A stretch of DNA of 64,000 bases from Hyphomonadaceae bacterium. GTDB taxonomy: Bacteria; Pseudomonadota; Alphaproteobacteria; Rhizobiales; Hyphomicrobiaceae. Location of the stretch: NCBI GenBank assembly GCA_019747815.1, contig JAIEQJ010000026.1, positions 1 to 64,000 of the forward strand, read 5' to 3'. Shown one piece after another: positions 57,947 to 64,000 of the stretch. The notes beneath the pieces are model-generated. The model had not been told where the DNA came from. It searched no databases and was given only the letters and a program-made list of their open reading frames with translations. Each line of letters begins with the position of its first letter. The first letter of the stretch is position 1. A program made the translations under genes and the position numbers.

Positions 57947-58606
57947 TCAGTCCACCCGCGGCGCAGTCTTGCTTTCGGGCGTCACGTCGAGCACCCGGGC
58001 GCGACCCAGGACCTCCACCGTCTTCTTGCAATCCTTCATGCACGGCTGCTTGTTCCAGAAGCTCTTCTCGGTCTTCTCCCGATCATCATCGTGGAAAGTG
58101 GCCGCGTTGGGCATCTTGACTTTAGCAAGGTTCCCTTCGTTTAGCTCCAACTTTGGGTCCTTGGTCACATCGTTAAGGAACAGGATGTAGGCCGTCAGCG
58201 CGTACAGCTCGTCGGGCGAGAGCGACTGCGCGTTGCCGAACGGCATGGCCCTGCGGACATAGTCGAAGACGATCGTGGGATAAGGCCAGAACGAGCCCAC
58301 GGTCTTGTCGGGGCGATCATTCTTGAGAGAGCCGAGCCCTCCCGCAATCGCCGGCCAGCGGTCCTTGCCCTCGCCGAACTCGCCATGGCAGACGGCGCAT
58401 TGCGCCTGAAAGATCTCCTCGCCCTGTGCGACGGTGCCCTTGCCCTTCGGCAATCCCAGGCCATCGGGTCTCACATCGATGTCCCAGGCGGCCACCTCCT
58501 GGGGCGTCGCCTCGCGCCCAAGCCCCAGCTTCTTGCCCGCCAGGGTCGGCGTGGCAATGACGATCGCCAGCGCCCAGGCGACGAGCAGACTAGGATACTT
58601 CGACAT
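57947..58606 (-). CDS. soxD: Sulfur dehydrogenase cytochrome subunit SoxD, mono-heme form
   Basis: A 219-aa c-type cytochrome. A signal peptide (LLVAWALAIVIATPTLA) is followed by a heme site CAVCH near residue 70 and FWPYPTIVFDYVRRAMPFG typical of SoxD. The Paracoccus protein is about 400 aa with two hemes; this one has a single CxxCH and a C-terminal KQPCMKDCKK. SoxCD removes six electrons from the SoxY-bound sulfane. Starts within soxC (17-bp overlap); the ATG at 58606 is preferred over 58621. Confidence 0.88.
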   Translation of the reverse strand: MSKYPSLLVAWALAIVIATPTLAGKKLGLGREATPQEVAAWDIDVRPDGLGLPKGKGTVAQGEEIFQAQCAVCHGEFGEGKDRWPAIAGGLGSLKNDRPDKTVGSFWPYPTIVFDYVRRAMPFGNAQSLSPDELYALTAYILFLNDVTKDPKLELNEGNLAKVKMPNAATFHDDDREKTEKSFWNKQPCMKDCKKTVEVLGRARVLDVTPESKTAPRVD

Positions 58607-59897
58607 TCTCGGTCTCCCCATTGGCGCGCACGAGCCAGGTCTGGATGCCGTTGTTGTGGTAGATCGAGTTGACGCCGCGCACCTTGCGCAGATCGGCCCG
58701 CGTCGGCTGCACGTAGCCGGTCGAGTCCATGGCGCGCGACTGGATCATGAGCTCCTGGCCGTTCCAGTCGAACTCGACGTAGAAGCGGGTCAGCGAAGCC
58801 TCGAGCACCGGCCCGTCGATGCGCGCCGTGCGCCAGTTGCGGCCGCCGTCGAGCGAGACGTCGACGCGCTGAATGGTCCCACGCCCCGACCAGGCAATGC
58901 CCGAAAGCACATTGGCGCCCTTGTATCTTAAGGGGGCTTGCGGACTAGGGTTGGTGACGACCGACTTCGCATCCATGAAGTACGTGAAGCGACGCGAGCG
59001 GCCATCCGCCAGCAGATCGGTGTATTTCGAGGTCTCCTCGCGCGTGTGCCAGGGCTGATCGCCCACCTTGATGCGGCGCAGCCACTTCACCCAAAGGTTG
59101 CCTTCCCAGCCCGGAACGACAACGCGCAAGGGATAGCCCTGCTCCTCGCGCAAGGCCTCGCCATTCATCTTGAAGGCGAGCAGAGTGTCCTTTAGGGCCT
59201 TCTCCAGCGGCAGCGACCGCGTCATGCCGGCGCTGTCGGCGCCCTCGAGCAGGAGCCATTTGGCATTGGGCTTGAGGCCCGCCTCCTCGAGCACGAGCTT
59301 GAGCGGCACACCGGTGTACATGACGTTGTGCACCATGCCGTGGGTGAACTGACAGCCGTTGAGCTGGGCCCCGCGCCATTCCATGCCGGAGTTGGCGGCG
59401 CATTCGAGAAAGCAGATGCGGTTCACGCGCGGGAAGCGCTTGATGTCGTCCATGGTGAACAGCAGCGGCTTGTCCACCAAGCCGTTGATCATCAGCCGAT
59501 GGTCGAGGGGATTGATCTGGGCGATGCCGCCGTGATGGCGCTCGAAGCACAGACCGTTGGGCGTGATGATGCCGTCGAGCTCGTGCAGCGGCGTGAAGCT
59601 GACCGAGCTCTCGCGCGAGGCGGTCAGCCATTCCACATCCCGGCGCACCACATGCGCCTCGTATTTCGACGGCTTGCCGTAAGGATGGGCGGCGACACCA
59701 TCGCCCAGCACCTTCGACCAGTCGGGAACGTTCGGCGGCTGGTTCTTCGGGTTGGCAACAATCGGCTTCTTGGCGGACTGCGCGTCGACGCTGCTGGAGC
59801 CGGCCGCGACAAGCCCGGCAGCGCCGGCCGCTAGGAAATGGCGACGCGACGTGAGGCGCCCCCGCCTGATCGCTCGATCGTCGGTCAAATCGGCCAT
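58590..59897 (-). CDS. soxC: Sulfur dehydrogenase molybdenum subunit SoxC
   Basis: A 435-aa molybdoenzyme of the sulfite-oxidase family. A Tat leader (TSRRHFLAAGAAGLVAAG) precedes the cofactor domain with the Mo-ligand Cys166 in CFLECAANSGMEW, GAQLNGCQFTHGM and YPLRVVVPGWEGNLWVKWL. The dimerisation domain follows (DGRSRRFTYFMDAKSV; VDVSLDGGRNW). SoxCD oxidises SoxY-bound sulfane to the sulfonate level. It follows soxB by 28 bp and overlaps soxD. Confidence 0.95.
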   Translation of the reverse strand: MADLTDDRAIRRGRLTSRRHFLAAGAAGLVAAGSSSVDAQSAKKPIVANPKNQPPNVPDWSKVLGDGVAAHPYGKPSKYEAHVVRRDVEWLTASRESSVSFTPLHELDGIITPNGLCFERHHGGIAQINPLDHRLMINGLVDKPLLFTMDDIKRFPRVNRICFLECAANSGMEWRGAQLNGCQFTHGMVHNVMYTGVPLKLVLEEAGLKPNAKWLLLEGADSAGMTRSLPLEKALKDTLLAFKMNGEALREEQGYPLRVVVPGWEGNLWVKWLRRIKVGDQPWHTREETSKYTDLLADGRSRRFTYFMDAKSVVTNPSPQAPLRYKGANVLSGIAWSGRGTIQRVDVSLDGGRNWRTARIDGPVLEASLTRFYVEFDWNGQELMIQSRAMDSTGYVQPTRADLRKVRGVNSIYHNNGIQTWLVRANGETENVEVS

Positions 59898-59925
59898 GCC
59901 ACGTTCCCTATGCTCTAGTGCGCCG

Positions 59926-61617
59926 TCAGGCGCCGACCACCTTCACGGCCGCGCTCGGTTTCACATCGATCGTCTTGCGGCCGGCCACGTGCTTGGTGAC
60001 CACCTCCCAGATCGGCGGCCCCTCGGTGCCTTCGTTGATGCTGGCCCAGCCGGCGACGACATACTCGCGACTTGCCTCCAGCGGCTTGCCGGTCTTCAGC
60101 AGCGTGAGGTTGGAGATGCGCCTGCCGGCGCCCGCGGTGATGTCGAGCGTGAAGCCGAGTCCACCGGTGCGCACCATGTCGCCGCCCTGCTGGTAGTAGG
60201 GATCGGGGTTGAAGATGTTGTCGGCAACGTCCTCCAGCACCTCCTTGAGGCGCGCGCCCGTCATCTTCATGCGGTAGCAGGCGGGATAGCTGACCGCACA
60301 GGCATTGGTCACATCCTCGAAGGTGATGGCCTGCCCGGGCAGCAGCGTCCCGCCCCAGCGGAACCCGGGCGAGAGCGCGATCTCCGCATCCCGCTCCACC
60401 AACATCGCCTCGCAGAACAGATCATCCAGGGTGCCGGCGACGTTGCCGCGCCGATAGAGCAGGGCCTCGGTGCGGCCGAGGGTGCGCGCCAGGTCTGCGG
60501 CATAGGGTGCGCGGTGCTTGCCGATCAGCGTTGCCATCTCGGCGTCGGGGGTGATCGCATCGGAGAAGACGGGGATCAGGCGGAAGCGAAAATCCTTGAT
60601 CTCCTTGCCCCGGACGTCGAGGTCGAGCCGCGAGACGAACTTGCCGTGCGAGCCGGATGCGACCAGCAGCGTTCGGCCGACATGCATCACGCCGGGCAGC
60701 GCATCGTGGGTGTGCGCGGCGAGGATCACGTCGATGCCCTTGACGCTGCGCGCCATCTTGCGGTCGACATCGAAGCCGTTGTGGGAGAGGACGACGACCA
60801 GCTCGGCACCGTCCGCCCGCACCTCGTCGACACGCTTCTGCATATCCTCGTTGCGGATGCCGAACGTCCACTTCGGAATCATCCAGCGCGGGTTGGCGAT
60901 CGGCGTAAACGGGAACGCTTGGCCGATGACGGCGATCTTCACGCCGCCACGCTCGAACATCTTGTAGGCAGGAAATACGGGATCCTCGAACTCGGTGTCG
61001 CGGATGTTCTGCGCCAGGAACGGAAACGCAAGCTTGTCGGCGATCTCCTTGACGCGCGCTTCGCCGAGCGTGAACTCCCAGTGGCCGGTCATGGCGTCGG
61101 GCGCGAGCAGGTTCATGGCATCGACCATGTCCTGCCCCTTGGTCTTGTACGACGTCCAACTGTTGGTCCAGGTGTCGCCGCCATCAAGCAGCAGGGTTCG
61201 GCCCGGGCGATCGGCTCGGATGCCCTTGACCAGCGTGGCGACGCGATCGAGCCCGCCCATGCGGCCAAACGTCCGTGCAAGCTCCGCGAAGTCCTGATCG
61301 GTGAGCGCGTAAGCAGCCGACGACTTGGGCTGCAGACCGAACTTCTCCAGAAAAGCCTTGCCCGTAATATGCGGGATGACGCCCTTCGCCTCGCCGACGC
61401 CGAGGTTGACGGACGGCTCGCGGAAATACAGCGGGACGAGCTGGCCGTGAACGTCCGTCACGTGAATGAGCGTGACATTCCCGAGGCCTTCGAACCCAAG
61501 CAGCTCCTGCTGGGTGAGGCGGCCTTGGGCAACAGCACGGCCGACGCCGCCCGCGGTCCCACCGACAAGGGCGGACGCCGCCAGGGCTGCCTGGAGAAAG
61601 TCGCGTCTTGAGATCAT
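59926..61617 (-). CDS. soxB: SoxB thiosulfohydrolase
   Basis: A 563-aa dimanganese enzyme of the 5'-nucleotidase fold that hydrolyses SoxY-bound sulfonate to sulfate. A Tat leader (ISRRDFLQAALAASALVGG) precedes metallophosphatase motifs LIHVTDVHGQLVPLY, LLDGGDTWTNSW, TGHWEFTLGE, VLSHNGFDVDRK and AAHTHDALPG. The C-terminal domain includes YRMKMTGARLKEVLEDVADN. It follows soxZ by 43 bp. The upstream frame is untranslated. Canonical length. Confidence 0.96.
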   Translation of the reverse strand: MISRRDFLQAALAASALVGGTAGGVGRAVAQGRLTQQELLGFEGLGNVTLIHVTDVHGQLVPLYFREPSVNLGVGEAKGVIPHITGKAFLEKFGLQPKSSAAYALTDQDFAELARTFGRMGGLDRVATLVKGIRADRPGRTLLLDGGDTWTNSWTSYKTKGQDMVDAMNLLAPDAMTGHWEFTLGEARVKEIADKLAFPFLAQNIRDTEFEDPVFPAYKMFERGGVKIAVIGQAFPFTPIANPRWMIPKWTFGIRNEDMQKRVDEVRADGAELVVVLSHNGFDVDRKMARSVKGIDVILAAHTHDALPGVMHVGRTLLVASGSHGKFVSRLDLDVRGKEIKDFRFRLIPVFSDAITPDAEMATLIGKHRAPYAADLARTLGRTEALLYRRGNVAGTLDDLFCEAMLVERDAEIALSPGFRWGGTLLPGQAITFEDVTNACAVSYPACYRMKMTGARLKEVLEDVADNIFNPDPYYQQGGDMVRTGGLGFTLDITAGAGRRISNLTLLKTGKPLEASREYVVAGWASINEGTEGPPIWEVVTKHVAGRKTIDVKPSAAVKVVGA

Positions 61618-61660
61618 ACCACTGTCCCTGATGGAACGGCTGCGGGCCAGGGGCGAGCGA

Positions 61661-61987
61661 TCAACCGATGGTGACCTTCTGCTCGGACTTGTAGACGGCG
61701 CCGTCGTCGTCGACCCAGGCAAACTCGAACGTGCCCGCCTCGGGGACCTTCACGAAGAAGCCCAGATACGGGTTGGCAGACACGGCCGGATGCCATTCGC
61801 TGCGGAAGATTTCCTTGCCATTGAACTTGGCGGAAAAGCTCTTGATGATCTTGCGCGGGATGGTCTTGCCCTCGGCATCCTTGCGCTGCCCCGTTTCCAT
61901 CTCATGCGAGATCAGCGTCTTGACCTCGATCACCTGTCCGGCTTTCACCTGGGCGGGCATGCGCACACGCGGTGTAGGGTTCGCCAT
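61661..61987 (-). CDS. soxZ: SoxZ carrier subunit
   Basis: A 108-aa Ig-like protein that binds SoxY and holds the sulfur-carrier arm. Family blocks are VRMPAQVKAGQVIEVKTLISH, METGQRKDAEGKTIPRKI and SANPYLGFFVKVPEAGTF. No signal peptide; it is exported as a complex with Tat-dependent SoxY. AGGAGG precedes the ATG. It lies 29 bp after soxY. Confidence 0.96.
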   Translation of the reverse strand: MANPTPRVRMPAQVKAGQVIEVKTLISHEMETGQRKDAEGKTIPRKIIKSFSAKFNGKEIFRSEWHPAVSANPYLGFFVKVPEAGTFEFAWVDDDGAVYKSEQKVTIG

Positions 61988-62016
61988 TGTCGTTCCTCCT
62001 GTCCCGTGTCGTCCGA

Positions 62017-62481
62017 CTAGCCGCCGCAGCCGCCGATCGTGACCTTGACTTCCTTTTTGGCCGTGAAGAGCGAGCCGTCGGACATCTCCGCCACAGCCAC
62101 GATGTTCTGGGTCTGCGCCAGCCGCATGCGGAACTGGGCGGCGGCCTTGGGGCTCAGGGGCGTGAAATAGAACGACGCCACCCCAGCGTTGGGATTGCCA
62201 TCGGCGAACACGTGCACGGCCTTGACATAGTCCTTGTCGCTCATCGGGCTCTCCACCTCGAAGTTGAGGGGAACGACAAGGCCATTCTCAGCGATGGTTG
62301 GAAGGTCGAGCTTGATCTTGCCCTCGACCATCTTCTTGCCGGCGTAGAGCTTGTTGATCTCGGCCTCGACCAGTGCCCCCGTGGCAGAGGCGAAACCCGG
62401 GCCCAGCACCAGGGCCATCGCCGCGGCGCTGCTCGCAATCAGCACACTACGTCGGCTGGGCCTTTGGCAATCCTGTTCCAT
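62017..62481 (-). CDS. soxY: SoxY sulfur-carrier subunit
   Basis: A 154-aa protein ending in the essential swinging arm GGCGG, whose Cys carries the sulfur intermediate. The Tat leader (PSRRSVLIASSAAAMALVLG) is present. The Ig-like domain includes PLNFEVESPMSDKDYVKAVHV. GGGAGG precedes the ATG at 62481. It is the first leftward gene of the Sox island. Confidence 0.97.
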   Translation of the reverse strand: MEQDCQRPSRRSVLIASSAAAMALVLGPGFASATGALVEAEINKLYAGKKMVEGKIKLDLPTIAENGLVVPLNFEVESPMSDKDYVKAVHVFADGNPNAGVASFYFTPLSPKAAAQFRMRLAQTQNIVAVAEMSDGSLFTAKKEVKVTIGGCGG

Positions 62482-62661
62482 CGAACATCCTCCCGGTAGA
62501 AACCGCAACTCGGATTGTTATCTTGTCATATTATGGTATCTGAATGTAAACTGCAATCACGTTCGTACGAGATCGCGTGCGAATGTGCGCTTGGGCCGCT
62601 GCGTCGCAAGCGGCCCTGCATAACTAAGAAGCTCCGCCCGGGTGCGGAGGTGGGAGGTTTT
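62482..62661. promoter_or_regulatory. Divergent Sox promoter region with hairpins
   Basis: About 180 bp between soxY and soxA. The soxY-proximal half (62510-62560) is AT-rich. An 8-bp stem GGGCCGCT/AGCGGCCC (62593-62600, 62609-62616) and CTCCGC/GCGGAG (62632-62637, 62644-62649) lie in the soxA leader, the latter just before its ribosome site. TCGTACGA near 62564 is an 8-bp palindrome. A repressor such as SoxR may bind here; no regulator gene is in view. Confidence 0.55.
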
Positions 62662-63510
62662 ATGGCGAGGCTGAGACGTGCGATGCCGTACCACTGGCTG
62701 CTGGTGGCGGCGGTTGCGTTGACAGCGTTTCACATCCCGAGTTTTGCGCAGCAGGCTGGCGATGACAGCGAGAAGGAGATCGAGCGCTATCGCCAGATGC
62801 TGAAGGCCGATCCCTGGAGCAATCCGGCCACGCTCGACATCGATCGCGGCGAGGAGCTGTGGAAAACAGCGCGCGGCCCCAAGAACGTCTCGCTCGAAGC
62901 CTGCGACCTCGGCAAGGGTCCGGGCGTCGTCAAGGGCGCTTTCGCCGAGCTGCCGCGCTATTTTGCCGACGCCGATCGCGTGATGGACGCGGAAGCGCGC
63001 ATCGTCTGGTGCATGGAAAAGCTGCAAGGGCTTGATCGCAGCGCCATGCTGAAGAAGCCCTATCCCGGTGGAGGCAAGGCCACCAAGGACATTGGTGTTC
63101 TTGCGACCTACGTGGCGCACCAGTCGAATGGCTTGAAGCTGGCCCCGCAAGTGACCCACGCGAAAGAGAAAGAAGCCCTGGCCCTGGGCGAAGCCCTGTT
63201 CTTCCGGCGGGTCGGGCCGATGGATTTCTCCTGCGCGACGTGCCATGCCGACCAAGGCAAGCGCATTCGCCTGCAGGGCCTGCCTTTCCTCTCCAAGCCA
63301 GCGGAGGCACGCAAGGTGGTCGGCGATTGGCCGGCGTACCGGGTTTCCTCGAGCCACGTCATGACCATGCAGCATCGCATCTATGACTGCTTCTGGCAGA
63401 TGCGCATGCCGGAGGTCGAGCTGGGGTCGGAGGTGCCGGTGGCGCTGACCATGTATCTGGCGAAGACGGCCGAAGGCGGGGAGATCAATTCCCCAGGCCT
63501 CAAGCGCTAA
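62662..63510 (+). CDS. soxA: SoxA cytochrome subunit, mono-heme type
   Basis: A 282-aa c-type cytochrome that with SoxX joins thiosulfate to SoxY. A signal peptide (WLLVAAVALTAFHIPSFAQ) is present. One heme site CATCH is in the C-terminal domain, and the active-site cysteine is in RIYDCFWQMRMPE. The N-terminal domain keeps CDLGKGPG and WCMEKLQ but has no CxxCH, so it is the mono-heme class. GGGAGG precedes the ATG. Confidence 0.94.
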   Translation: MARLRRAMPYHWLLVAAVALTAFHIPSFAQQAGDDSEKEIERYRQMLKADPWSNPATLDIDRGEELWKTARGPKNVSLEACDLGKGPGVVKGAFAELPRYFADADRVMDAEARIVWCMEKLQGLDRSAMLKKPYPGGGKATKDIGVLATYVAHQSNGLKLAPQVTHAKEKEALALGEALFFRRVGPMDFSCATCHADQGKRIRLQGLPFLSKPAEARKVVGDWPAYRVSSSHVMTMQHRIYDCFWQMRMPEVELGSEVPVALTMYLAKTAEGGEINSPGLKR

Positions 63511-63527
63511 CCCGGAGGGCAATCAAC

Positions 63528-64000
63528 ATGCGCAAGAGCTTTCCCGCCGCCGCCCTCACCGTGATCACCATGGTCGTCGGCGCTGCATCGGCCACTGCAC
63601 AGAGCCCGGCGGTCAATGCCGCCCGGATCGAGGCCGCCGTCAAGAGCAGCTGGCCGCAGGCGCCGACAGACTGGAAAGAACGGCTGGTGCAGGACGAGAC
63701 GATGGCCGCCTGCAGTCAGTACAAGAACAGCCCGCCGCGGACCGTGGCGGATGCGATCGTTGCGCGCGAAAAGGCGGCGATCAAGTACCCCGCCGACGGC
63801 AAGTTGATGGGCGACTGGAAGAAGGGCGAGAAGCTGGCCCAGTCGGGCTACGGCCGCCGCTTCACGGACTATCCGCCAAGGACCGAGAACGGCGGCAACT
63901 GCTATGCCTGCCACCAGCTCGCCAAGGCAGAGCTGAGCTTCGGAACCCTCGGCCCGAGCCTTCTCGAGTACGGCAAGATCCGCAAGTTTGCGGAAGCGGA
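63528..64000 (+). CDS. soxX: SoxX cytochrome subunit (cut by window end)
   Basis: A c-type cytochrome, partner of SoxA. A signal peptide (FPAAALTVITMVVGAASA) precedes an N-terminal extension of about 90 residues and a heme site CYACHQL, then LGPSLLEYGKIR. GGAGGG precedes the ATG and the gene is 17 bp after soxA. The last residues lie beyond the window, so the axial Met is not seen. Confidence 0.93.
   Translation, partial: MRKSFPAAALTVITMVVGAASATAQSPAVNAARIEAAVKSSWPQAPTDWKERLVQDETMAACSQYKNSPPRTVADAIVAREKAAIKYPADGKLMGDWKKGEKLAQSGYGRRFTDYPPRTENGGNCYACHQLAKAELSFGTLGPSLLEYGKIRKFAEA

Noticed and set aside
59752-61611. 619-codon plus-strand frame opposite soxB
   Set aside because: Antisense to a gene with complete metallophosphatase motifs; no recognisable domain.
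1-64000. CRISPR arrays, tRNA or rRNA genes
   Set aside because: No regularly spaced repeats and no tRNA T-loop signatures were found on reading through; a covariance search would settle the tRNA point.

Overview
The window is GC-rich DNA with dense coding on both strands and strong wobble-GC bias, so most real genes have long shadow ORFs opposite them. Family content points to an alphaproteobacterium, most likely of the Hyphomicrobiales (Rhizobiales): an Hsp20 gene followed by a DUF1150 gene, a flagellin C-terminus ending in the usual alphaproteobacterial way, DUF2783 behind a flavoprotein hydroxylase, a CapD/Ugd surface-sugar pair, a Sox thiosulfate-oxidation island and many short palindromic intergenic repeats that open with TGTCATCCCGG. 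Genus cannot be read from this sequence alone. No rRNA, tRNA, CRISPR array, transposase, integrase or phage gene was seen; the mobile DNA is limited to small non-coding elements.

Layout. 1-3.2 kb: end of a flagellin gene with its terminator, a 74-aa unknown, an MFS carrier with an NTF2-like protein, and DUF1150. 3.2-8 kb: small heat-shock gene with a candidate RpoH promoter and structured leader, TSUP exporter, two unknown envelope proteins and a GT-B glycosyltransferase. 8-18.8 kb: LLM flavoprotein, a Spy-like protein, two coiled-coil proteins sharing a C-terminal tail, an ABC-F ATPase, N-formylglutamate deformylase, a DegP-type protease and a two-gene DUF6745 module. 19-28.4 kb: KdsD, GNAT, two NfeD proteins with an SPFH protein, ferrochelatase, UDP-glucose dehydrogenase, a CapD-type dehydratase and a CHAD protein. 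28.4-38.6 kb: thiS-thiG-thiE, a three-domain LplT/PlsC/acyl-ACP-synthetase fusion and an RND efflux pair.

38.6-48.2 kb is an aromatic-catabolism block around homogentisate: a PHBH-fold hydroxylase with DUF2783, a second FAD protein, a metallo-beta-lactamase-fold protein with altered metal ligands, fumarylacetoacetase, an orphan TRAP binding protein, homogentisate dioxygenase, a MarR regulator with a clear palindromic operator, and maleylacetoacetate isomerase. Together the last enzymes take homogentisate to fumarate and acetoacetate. 48-57 kb: ThiO, gamma-glutamyltransferase, L,D-transpeptidase, a Bug binding protein, cyclase, MsrB and a BKACE-CMD-NUDIX run. 57.3-64 kb: a divergent Sox island, soxY-Z-B-C-D plus a DsrE-like gene leftward and soxA-soxX rightward, cut by the window end.

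The observations most worth a second look are the heat-shock promoter and leader at 3689-3824, a T9 tract at the domain joint of the acyltransferase fusion (31850-31858), a 75-bp MITE whose end supplies the maiA stop codon (48196-48270), the DUF6745 module (17319-18750), the paired C-terminal tails at 10.6-12.4 kb, the ligand-poor MBL protein, and the intergenic palindrome family.
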